In this document: positions 51,688 through 58,397 of the stretch, piece after piece
Position numbering within the stretch: position 1 is the first letter of the stretch
Layout: each line of letters starts with the position of its first letter
Origin: Natribaculum breve
Lineage (GTDB): Archaea; Halobacteriota; Halobacteria; Halobacteriales; Natrialbaceae
Reading direction: 5' to 3'
Length of the DNA stretch: 64,000 nt
NCBI RefSeq assembly: GCF_023008585.1
Contig: NZ_CP095390.1
Location: forward strand, 2,852,001-2,916,000
Made by a program: the position numbers and the translations under genes
Notes under the pieces: generated by a model
What the model saw: only the letters and a program-made list of their open reading frames with translations
What the model was told of the DNA's origin: nothing
The model's database searches: none

Positions 51688-51708
51688 GTTACTCAGAATG
51701 TGAGTATA
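51688..51708 (-). promoter_or_regulatory. Operator GTTACTC-N7-GAGTATA upstream of the SQD1-like operon
   Basis: Left arm identical to the glmU operator, right arm matching 5 of 7 bases, same 7-base spacer, two bases from ATG 51686. The inner core TACTCA-N5-TGAGTA (51690-51706) is a perfect inverted repeat. A TATA-like GTATTTATG lies about 35 bases upstream of the ATG, so a bound protein would cover the transcription start. Confidence 0.7.
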
Positions 51709-51902
51709 TTCATTTCGCATAAATACTTTTTCATCGAAAGGTCAGCGTTTCGTTGCAGTCGTCTCGGTTTCGCGTCGCCCGAGAGATCGGACGACGGGCA
51801 TTCGTCCGGTGGATCCGTCGCTCGAGCGGACCGGTGACGACCATCGATCGACGTCGGACCGATCAGTAGCCTTTTGCACTCTCCCCGACGAAAGGTGGCC
51901 AA

Positions 51903-52961
51903 ATGGGTGACGAGCAGTCCTCGCCGTCCCGACCGGTGCGAGGCGACGGCGCAGTTGCCGCGACCGACGCGGATCGCGAGTTCGTTTCTGACGAGCGGCG
52001 TGGACCGTCGGCCAACGGAGTGGACGACATTTCGCCCGACGAGGTCTGCGTCCTGATTCCGACGCTGAACGAGGCGGCGACGATCGGCGAGGTGATCGAC
52101 GGCTTTCGCGACCAGGGGTACACCAACGTCCTCGTCGTCGACGGCGACTCGGACGACGACACGCGCGAGATCGCCCGCGACAGGGGTGCGCGCGTGCTCA
52201 CGCAGTCCGGCTCCGGGAAAGGACAGGCGGTCCGCGAAGCCCTCGAGTACGTCGACGTCCCCTACGTCCTGATGGTCGACGGCGACGGGACCTACGACCC
52301 GGCGGACGCCGAGACGATGCTCGAGCCGCTCGCTCGCGGGTACGAGCACGTGATCGGCAACCGGTTTGCGGACATGGACGACGACGCGATGCGCGCGCTC
52401 AACGGCTTCGGCAACCGGATCATAAACGGCGCGTTCCGGTTCATCCACGGAGCCGGGTACGACGACATTCTGTCGGGTTACCGGGCGTTTACGACCGACT
52501 CGTTCCGTCGGCTCTCGCTCGAGTCCGAGGGGTTCACGATCGAGACGGAACTGGCCGTCGAGTGCGTGAAACACGGCGTCGACACGACGGTCGTCCCGAT
52601 CAGCTATCGCGCGCGCCCGGACGACTCGGAGACGAACCTCCACCCGCTGTGGGACGGCGGGACGATCATCCTCACGCTGTACTCGCTGGCGAAGACGAAC
52701 AACCCGCTGTTTTACTTCGGCAGCTTCGGCGTCGGCGGCATCCTCTCGGGCGGTGCGATCGCCCTCTACGTGCTCTACCGGTACCTCCAGTACGGCATCA
52801 GTCACGACGTGCTCGCGCTGGTCGCCGCCGCGGGAATCTTGCTGGGCGTCCAGTTGCTCATGTTCGGCGTCCTCTCGGACATGATCGTCACGCTCCATCG
52901 CGAACAGCGACGGCGACTCGAGCGGATCACTCGCGAGTCGAAACGCGAGCGAGAAGAGTAG
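51903..52961 (+). CDS. aglJ: Dolichyl-phosphate glycosyltransferase AglJ
   Basis: A 352-residue GT2 that in Haloferax attaches the first sugar to dolichyl phosphate for N-glycosylation. EVCVLIPTLNEAATIGEVID starts the catalytic domain at about residue 47, followed by VLVVDGDSDDDTREIARDRG, SGSGKGQAVREAL, the metal site MVDGDGTYDPADAE and GYDDILSGYRAFT. Two C-terminal helices (about 270-295 and 300-330) anchor it. The first 45 residues are a hydrophilic extension not expected for AglJ; the extent is uncertain because another start may be used. It is divergent from the SQD1-like operon. Confidence 0.92.
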   Translation: MGDEQSSPSRPVRGDGAVAATDADREFVSDERRGPSANGVDDISPDEVCVLIPTLNEAATIGEVIDGFRDQGYTNVLVVDGDSDDDTREIARDRGARVLTQSGSGKGQAVREALEYVDVPYVLMVDGDGTYDPADAETMLEPLARGYEHVIGNRFADMDDDAMRALNGFGNRIINGAFRFIHGAGYDDILSGYRAFTTDSFRRLSLESEGFTIETELAVECVKHGVDTTVVPISYRARPDDSETNLHPLWDGGTIILTLYSLAKTNNPLFYFGSFGVGGILSGGAIALYVLYRYLQYGISHDVLALVAAAGILLGVQLLMFGVLSDMIVTLHREQRRRLERITRESKREREE

Positions 52962-52997
52962 GGGCGAACACGAACACCGATCGCGAAGCGACCACGG

Positions 52998-53327
52998 TCA
53001 GAACGGAAGGAGCGACCGCATCTGCCCGACGACGCCGCTCGAGTGTCGTTTGCGGTAGGTTTCGAACACGGGGTGGAGCGCGTTCAGCAGTTCCTGGCGG
53101 TTCTCGAACGTGTCTCGCTCGATTTCGGTGAGAACCTCGCCCAGTGCGACGTCGTTGCCGTGGACGTCGTAGGGGATGCGTTCGTGACCGAGTTCGGCCG
53201 CGACGTCGTCGCTCGTGGCCGGAAACGAGAGGTCGCTCCGTCTGAGTCGGGCGTCGACGGCGGCGATACCGAAGTCGATGCTGTGTGGATCGTCGTCGTC
53301 GTCGTTCGAAGGTGGCCGGACTCCCAT
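52998..53327 (-). CDS. Small conserved haloarchaeal protein, function unknown
   Basis: A 109-residue acidic protein. After a NDDDDDPHSIDFGI start come DLSFPATSDDVAAELGHERIPYD-like residues and a helical block (LTEIERDTFENRQELLNAL). The tail ends VVGQMRSLLPF. The pattern belongs to a recurring haloarchaeal family (I recall it as DUF5789) without known role. It lies between aglJ and the small RHH protein, transcribed opposite to both. Confidence 0.65.
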   Translation of the reverse strand: MGVRPPSNDDDDDPHSIDFGIAAVDARLRRSDLSFPATSDDVAAELGHERIPYDVHGNDVALGEVLTEIERDTFENRQELLNALHPVFETYRKRHSSGVVGQMRSLLPF

Positions 53328-53430
53328 GCGGGGCTATTGACGCTCGTGCGCTAAAGTCGCTACGGAGCAATCCGCGGTCGCGACGCGCGCCGTCGACAGT
53401 CCTATCAGGTCTCCGGCGAACGTCTCGAGT

Positions 53431-53640
53431 ATGACCGAGTACACGACCGTCTCGATTCCGAAGGACCTGGCAGAGCGCGTCGAAGAGACGATCGAGGGGA
53501 CCAGTTTCTCGAGTACGAGCGACCTCGTCCGATTTTTGCTGCGCAGCATCGTCATCCAGCACCAGCGTTCGGGCGAGCTCACGGAAGCGGAGTTCGAGGA
53601 GATCACGGAGCAGTTGAAGGGGCTCGGCTACCTCGAGTGA
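53431..53640 (+). CDS. Ribbon-helix-helix (CopG/MetJ-like) DNA-binding protein
   Basis: A 69-residue protein. TEYTTVSIPKDLAERVEE is the ribbon strand and first helix, SSTSDLVRFLLRSIVIQ the second helix, and a short acidic tail follows. Proteins of this size dimerise and bind operators through paired strands. Its tail EEITEQLKGLGYLE ends like the phosphatase/sulfatase-like proteins elsewhere in this window, probably by chance. It is transcribed alone; targets unknown. Confidence 0.8.
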   Translation: MTEYTTVSIPKDLAERVEETIEGTSFSSTSDLVRFLLRSIVIQHQRSGELTEAEFEEITEQLKGLGYLE

Positions 53641-53727
53641 GACGGCCTGCTGTCCCTGTATCCTGAAATTCGCTGGACTGCTCGCGGTTGCGCCGGGCGT
53701 GGCGGACGGCAGACGGTACGTACAGCC

Positions 53728-54162
53728 CTAATCGCCGACTCCCTCGGAGAGCGACTCCTCGGGCGGCCGCGCGTCGAGGACCTCGAGTGGCTGTCGCGCC
53801 CCCGTTCGGTCGAACGCGGCGAACGACGCCCGATCCGGCTCCCACGGGGGGACGGCGACGAAGATCACCTGTGCGAGGTCGTCTCGTCTCGACACCTCGA
53901 GTTCGCCGACGGGGTGGGAGACGAACCGACCGTGAGTCTGCCGCGCGGGCGTCGAGAGGTCGACGCCGAAGACGGCGTTGACGGCGTTGCCGGGATCGGG
54001 GAGGAAAAAGTCCGTGAACACGGGCGTCTCGGGCGGGAGCGAGTCGGCACCCTCGAGGTCGCCGGCGGGCGTCACAGAGAGGCCGGTCGTCACGTCGTCG
54101 GGGTCGGCGTCGCTGGCGAGCCCGAGCAGGACGTCGACGAGACCGCGCGTTACGTAGACCAC
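53728..54162 (-). CDS. Conserved haloarchaeal protein, function unknown
   Basis: A 144-residue soluble protein with a GTG start. It opens VYVTRGLVDVLLGLASDADP and has a central PVFTDFFLPDPGNAVNAVFG followed by HGRFVSHPVGELEVSRRDD and VIFVAVPPWEP. The layout (N-terminal helix, then strand-turn-strand with HP and PP loops) reminds me of Mov34/MPN-like folds, but the JAMM metal motif ExnHxHx10D is absent, so no activity is claimed. Codon use is normal for the genome. Confidence 0.6.
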   Translation of the reverse strand: MVYVTRGLVDVLLGLASDADPDDVTTGLSVTPAGDLEGADSLPPETPVFTDFFLPDPGNAVNAVFGVDLSTPARQTHGRFVSHPVGELEVSRRDDLAQVIFVAVPPWEPDRASFAAFDRTGARQPLEVLDARPPEESLSEGVGD

Positions 54163-54208
54163 GGGTTGGATACGGCGGCGAGCGAGTTAGATGTGTCTCC
54201 TGGAGCGT

Positions 54209-54898
54209 TCAGATCGGGAGCAGCATGCGCAGGTTCTGTGCGTAGAGCTGGGGCAATCGCCGTCGCGATCCCTCGAGTGCGTCCCGCAGCGCCCTCGCGG
54301 CGTCGGTCGACACGCCCGGTCCGTGGCCGACGAGGACGCGTTCGGGGTCGAAGCCCTCGAGTTTCTCGCGCGGCGGGAACCCCCGCAGCATGGGGTGGAC
54401 GCCGAGGCGTTCCGAACCGGCGAGGAAGTAGTCGGCCGTCCCGACCGACTCGGGGACGACGAGGGTCTCGCTGTCGGGTTCGTAGAGCGCGACTTCCTGC
54501 CAGAACCGGCTGTTCTTGAGGACGTGTGCCTCGATGCCGGTGTCGGCGAGGTCGGCCCCGAAGCGGGCGATCGGGGCGTCGACGTCGAGTTCCCTGGCGA
54601 CGCCCTCGAAGAAACTGGGGAGGTAGACGGGAACGTCGTGGCGATTCGCGACGGCTGCAGCGTCGCGTTTGTGTCGGTCGAGCGCGACGACGACGCCCGC
54701 GACGTCGCCGAACTCGGCGAGCAGGTCGTCGAGACCGCGAACGTCGACCGGGTCGACCACCCAGACCTCGCCGTCGACCGCGAGGGCGTGGCTCGCTCGC
54801 TGCATCGTCTCCTCCGGGTGGGCGATCCAGCCGACGCCGCTCTCGTAGCGGTCGATCTCGCGGAAGTCCGTCGCGCGTTCGTCGACGCGAAATGCCAT
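54209..54898 (-). CDS. Metallo-beta-lactamase-fold-like protein with altered metal site
   Basis: A 229-residue protein. ASHALAVDGEVWVVDPVDV and VAGVVVALDRHKRDAAAVA resemble MBL strand layout, with the HxHxDH site reduced to RHKRDA, keeping one His and the Asp. VLVGHGPGVSTDAARAL is the second conserved His loop. The family has a partly degenerate zinc site in many haloarchaea, so catalytic activity is uncertain. ATG 54898 is the likely start. It is divergent from the VOC gene with 118 bases between. Confidence 0.7.
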   Translation of the reverse strand: MAFRVDERATDFREIDRYESGVGWIAHPEETMQRASHALAVDGEVWVVDPVDVRGLDDLLAEFGDVAGVVVALDRHKRDAAAVANRHDVPVYLPSFFEGVARELDVDAPIARFGADLADTGIEAHVLKNSRFWQEVALYEPDSETLVVPESVGTADYFLAGSERLGVHPMLRGFPPREKLEGFDPERVLVGHGPGVSTDAARALRDALEGSRRRLPQLYAQNLRMLLPI

Positions 54899-55016
54899 GG
54901 GTACGCGTACGGACGCGAGACTCATAAACGCCGGTTCACCGGCGAATCGATCGCCGAACCGCAGCGACGTCCCGGTCGCCGACGGCTCTTTATCTCTCCT
55001 CCGAGTACGCTCGAAC

Positions 55017-55700
55017 ATGCTGACCGGGCTGGACTGGCTGGCACTCGAGGTCAAGTACAGAGAGCCGGCACGGGCGTTCTACGAGGGGACGCTCGGGCTG
55101 TCGGTTCGCGAGGCGACGGACGAGGAGTGTCGGTTCGCGGCCGGTGAGACGGACCTCGTGCTCCGGCGACCGAGCGGACTCCCGCGCGGCGGACTCCACA
55201 CCCACTTCGCGTTCTCGATCCCCGCCGCGGAGTACGACGACTGGTGGGACGACCTGGCCGAGACGCACGACCTCGAGGAGGTCACGTTCGGCTCCGCCCG
55301 GTCGCTGTACCTGTACGACCCCGACGGGAACTGCGTCGAACTCGGCCAGCGCGACGTCGCGGGACCGGGAATCGACGGCATTTTCGAGGTGGTCCTCGAG
55401 GTCGAGTCCCTCGAGCGCGCGGAAGCGTTCTACGCCGACCTCGGTTTCGAGACGGTCGACCGCGGCGACGAGCGCACTCGCGTACGGATGAACGGGCCGA
55501 TGGCGCTCGAACTCTGGGAACCGCAGTTAGGGATCGCCGACGCTCGCGGCGGCGTCCACGTCGACCTGGGTTTCGAGACGCCGAAGCCGGACGCGGCGGG
55601 CGAGGCAGTCGCCGACCGTGCGTGTTCGGTGACCCGCGACGACGATCGAGTCGTCGTTCGCGACCCGGACGGCCACTACCTGACGTTCTCGAGCGGGTAG
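55017..55700 (+). CDS. Two-domain VOC (glyoxalase/dioxygenase-like) protein
   Basis: A 227-residue protein made of two vicinal-oxygen-chelate domains: residues 5-110 (LDWLALEVKYREPARAFYEG, LYLYDPDGNCVELGQRD) and 115-227 (FEVVLEVESLERAEAFYADL, VVVRDPDGHYLTFSSG). The DPDG loop before each metal-binding Glu or final strand is typical. Family members act as dioxygenases, lyases or binding proteins; the substrate is unknown. Start ATG 55017; a longer frame upstream is not protein-like. It converges with the DUF5779-type gene. Confidence 0.85.
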   Translation: MLTGLDWLALEVKYREPARAFYEGTLGLSVREATDEECRFAAGETDLVLRRPSGLPRGGLHTHFAFSIPAAEYDDWWDDLAETHDLEEVTFGSARSLYLYDPDGNCVELGQRDVAGPGIDGIFEVVLEVESLERAEAFYADLGFETVDRGDERTRVRMNGPMALELWEPQLGIADARGGVHVDLGFETPKPDAAGEAVADRACSVTRDDDRVVVRDPDGHYLTFSSG

Positions 55701-55705
55701 TCGGT

Positions 55706-55996
55706 TCAGAGGCGGCCGGTGTCGACGTCGACGCCAGGCGGTGCGACGAGCAGGAATCCCCGGAAGTGGACCAGACTGCCGCCCGCCTCCCTGACGTCGC
55801 GGGCGAAGCTCGCGGCGAGTTCGTTGACGTCGCCCTCGACGTTGAGGACGAGGACGTTTCCGTTACCGACGATCTCGAGCCACTCCTCGGGTGGCGTGGT
55901 CCCGTCGAGAACCCCGAGTACGATGCTACCCTCGAGATCGAGTTCGTCGTCGATGTGTTCCTCGACCGCCCTGAGATCGAGGTCGAAGTCGCTCAT
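55706..55996 (-). CDS. Small haloarchaeal protein (DUF5779-type), function unknown
   Basis: A 96-residue soluble protein. It starts MSDFDLDLRAVEEHIDD, has LEGSIVLGVLDGTTPPEEWL and NVLVLNVEGDVNELAASFAR, and ends VHFRGFLLVAPPGVDVDTGRL. It probably folds as a small alpha/beta domain. I recall the pattern as a haloarchaeal domain of unknown function. It is five bases from the end of the convergent VOC gene. Confidence 0.65.
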   Translation of the reverse strand: MSDFDLDLRAVEEHIDDELDLEGSIVLGVLDGTTPPEEWLEIVGNGNVLVLNVEGDVNELAASFARDVREAGGSLVHFRGFLLVAPPGVDVDTGRL

Positions 55997-56045
55997 GTGC
56001 CGTGGCTCGAAGCGCGACGAGAAAAACGTTCTCCTCGCGAGAACG

Positions 56046-56504
56046 CTACTGCTCCGCCGGGAACGCCTTCTCGAAGCCGCGGAACTCGGTGAGGTGGGCC
56101 TCCTCGTCCGCGAGGATCGTGACCGCGACGTCTTCGGTGACCGGATCGTTCGCCTCGCTCGCGGCCTCGACGAGCGAGCGGTACGTCTCGATCGCGTCTT
56201 CTTCGGCCTCGAGGACGCCCTCGATGACCGACTGGACGTCGGTCGTGTCCGCGGGCGGCTGGAGGTTCGTCTGTCGGGCCTCGAACTCCTCGGAGCCGGG
56301 TGGCGACTCGTCGAGTTGTTTCAGCCGTTCGCCGAGTATCTGGGCGTGCTCGAGTTCTTCCTGGACGTCTTCCTCGAGACTCTCCTTTACTTCCTCTGCG
56401 TGGACGCCGTCGAGGACGATCGCGTTCGCGAGGTAGTTCATCATCGTCTCGAACTCGTCGACGTACGCCTTCGTGAGCAGGTCGGTGATTTCCTCGGAGG
56501 TCAT
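56046..56504 (-). CDS. Ferritin-like di-iron protein
   Basis: A 152-residue four-helix ferritin-like protein. Helix 1 carries AYVDEFETMMNYLAN, helix 2 EEDVQEELEHAQILGERLKQ (E-x-x-H), helix 3 LEAEEDAIETYRSLVE and helix 4 ILADEEAHLTEFRGFEKAF (E-x-x-H), giving a paired carboxylate/His metal site. It is shorter than bacterioferritin and lacks the heme Met. Iron storage or oxidative-stress protection is likely. ATG 56504 is the start; the 13 residues upstream in the longer frame are promoter-like sequence. Confidence 0.85.
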   Translation of the reverse strand: MTSEEITDLLTKAYVDEFETMMNYLANAIVLDGVHAEEVKESLEEDVQEELEHAQILGERLKQLDESPPGSEEFEARQTNLQPPADTTDVQSVIEGVLEAEEDAIETYRSLVEAASEANDPVTEDVAVTILADEEAHLTEFRGFEKAFPAEQ

Positions 56505-56856
56505 CGCAGGTGGGCGTACCACGACGGGGGGTATAATGGTCACACGTGCCGGTCGGACTCGGCCACCACGTGTTCGTGGCGCTCGGTATCCGGACGAACG
56601 TCCACTCGAGAACGCGCGCCAGCGCTCGAGGATTTACATCCACAATTTTCGACGTGAAAATTGCGTCGTTCCGTCCATCGAACGACGCCACCGATCGATA
56701 TATCCTGGTATTGTATAAGGAGATATCGTGAAGTACAAGGCGTTTACGTCGTGCGATTTTCGAACGACGACGCTCAGTCGCGGTCGTCCGGGTTCCGGCC
56801 GATATCTGTCACAGCGCCAGTTTTATATACGTCCCCGAACCTCGGAACTCGATACA
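56505..56856. other. leuA upstream region with three inverted repeats
   Basis: No gene is supported. Three symmetric elements follow one another: CAATTTTC-gacgt-GAAAATTG (56643-56663), CGTCGTT-N10-AACGACG (56664-56687) and CGATATATCC-N13-GGAGATATCG (56696-56728, one mismatch). They lie 130-215 bases upstream of the leuA start. They could be operator sites or a structured RNA. Confidence 0.5.
56821..56830 (+). promoter_or_regulatory. TATA box of the leuA operon
   Basis: TTTTATATAC lies 27-36 bases before ATG 56857, the spacing of leaderless haloarchaeal transcripts. A preceding GATATCTGTCACAGC has no evident symmetry with it. Confidence 0.7.
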
Positions 56857-58084
56857 ATGTCTACTCCAGACGAGGTCGGCTCTGACACCAGTCAGGGCGG
56901 TCGAGTTCTTCAAGGGCACGTTAGATTCCACTGAAGAAATCGAGACGGCACGAGTCTTCGATACGACGCTGCGGGACGGCGAACAGTCCCCAGGCACTTC
57001 GTTTTCCTACGACGACAAACGCGAGATCGCCGCGATCTTGGACGAGATGGGCACCCACGTCATCGAGGCCGGGTTCCCCGTAAACTCCGACGCGGAGTTC
57101 GAAGCGGTTCGCGACATCGCGGCGAGTACGTCCACGACGACCTGTGGACTGGCTCGCGTCGTCGACGAGGACGTCGAAGCTGCACTCGATTCTGGCGTCG
57201 AGATGGTTCACGTCTTCGTGAGCACCAGCGACGTCCAGATCGAAGACTCGATGCACGCCACACGAGACCAGGTAGTACAGCGCGCAGTCGAGTCGGTCGA
57301 ACGCGTCAAAGAGGCGGGCGTAACGTGTATGTTCTCGCCGATGGACGCGACGCGGACCGACGAGTCGTTCCTGATCGACGTGATCGATGCAGTCACCGAG
57401 GCAGGAACGGACTGGATCAACGTCCCGGACACGACGGGCGTCGCCACGCCGGGGCGATACTACGATCTAATCGAGAAGATTACCGCCCACACGGACGCAC
57501 GGATCGACGTCCACACCCACGACGACTTCGGGCTGGCGACTGCGAACGCACTCGCCGGGATCGAGGCCGGTGCCGACCAGGCGCAGGTTTCGGTCAACTC
57601 GATCGGCGAACGTGCGGGCAACGCCGCCTACGAGGAGTTCGTGATGGCCGTCGAGTCGCTCTACCAGGCCGACACTGGTATCGACACGACCCGGATCAGC
57701 GAACTCTCGCAGGTCGTCGAGCAGAAAAGCGGAATGGACGTGCCGGGGAACAAGCCCGTCGTGGGAGAGAACGCCTTCTCCCACGAGAGCGGCATCCACG
57801 CCGCGGGCGTCATCGAAAACTCCGATACGTTCGAGCCGGGCGTGATGACCCCCGAGATGATCGGCGCACAGCGCCGACTCGTCCTGGGCAAACACACCGG
57901 CACCCACTCCGTTCGCGAGCGGCTCGTCGAGCAGGGCTACGACCCGACCGAGGCGGAAGTCCGTGCGGTCACCCGCCGCGTCAAGGACTACGGTGCCGAG
58001 AAGCGCAGCGTGACGGTCTCGGACCTCGAGCGATTCGCCGAGGAAGAAGACGTCACGCGGACTCGAGAGGAGGTGCGCGCCTGA
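56857..58084 (+). CDS. leuA: 2-isopropylmalate synthase LeuA with an apparent frame break at its N-terminus
   Basis: The enzyme condenses acetyl-CoA with 2-oxoisovalerate to start leucine synthesis. In one frame the catalytic motif ARVFDTTLRDGEQSPGTSF, the metal site HTHDDFGLA and HESGIHAAGVIEN are intact, ending at 58084 without the LeuA regulatory domain, as in other haloarchaea. That frame, however, has no ATG, GTG or TTG before the motif; the first is TTG 57038, which would remove it. The well-placed ATG 56857 is in another frame and stops at 56934. A one-base insertion (or a sequencing error) between 56857 and about 56900, or recoding, is needed. Confidence 0.85.
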
Positions 58085-58158
58085 CCGTGTCCTCCCCGTT
58101 TGTACCCGCTGCCGAGCACCTGCTGGCGGGTCCGAGCAACGATTGCCACTCGCGGAAC

Positions 58159-58180
58159 GGTTATAGTGGTCGAGACCACT
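58159..58180 (+). promoter_or_regulatory. Promoter and palindrome of the ilvB leader transcript
   Basis: GGTTATAG at 58159-58166 is TATA-like, 27-34 bases before the leader ATG 58193. The perfect inverted repeat AGTGGTC-GA-GACCACT (58165-58180) lies between them, overlapping the TATA edge, as a repressor site would. Confidence 0.55.
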
Positions 58181-58192
58181 ACCGTTGTAGTA

Positions 58193-58273
58193 ATGACGCG
58201 ACGCGTTTCGACTTCGGCTCGCAGGGCCGACAGCAGCGCGGTCGCGACGCTCGTTATCGTAGGGGCTCACTAG
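58193..58273 (+). CDS. 26-aa leader peptide upstream of ilvB
   Basis: ATG 58193 to TAG 58273 encodes a peptide ending SSAVATLVIVGAH, with Val, Leu and Ile concentrated in its second half. Its ATG is at the expected transcription start. The stop codon lies in the loop and stem of a strong hairpin (58259-58280). The arrangement resembles bacterial ilv leader peptides, where translation of branched-chain codons governs attenuation. Such control is not established in haloarchaea; function is inferred. Confidence 0.55.
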   Translation: MTRRVSTSARRADSSAVATLVIVGAH

Positions 58274-58280
58274 CCCCTAC
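58259..58280 (+). terminator. Hairpin overlapping the end of the ilvB leader ORF
   Basis: GTAGGGGCT (58259-58267) and AGCCCCTAC (58272-58280) are perfect 9-base complements with loop CACT. The leader stop codon TAG (58271-58273) is within it. No U-rich tract follows, so it may act as an attenuator, RNA-stability or ribosome-responsive element and not as a classical terminator. Confidence 0.55.
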
Positions 58281-58397
58281 TCCACTTCATCTCCGTTCCG
58301 GCTTCGCATCGATTTTCGAGCGACCAGCAACCCAGCAGATGACACGACACTATCGATCGACAGCGACACGCTGGCGACACCCAGCGGGAGGTGACGA

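Noticed and set aside
53728..54162. Possible JAMM/MPN metalloprotease
   Set aside because: The required ExnHxHx10D metal motif is not present.
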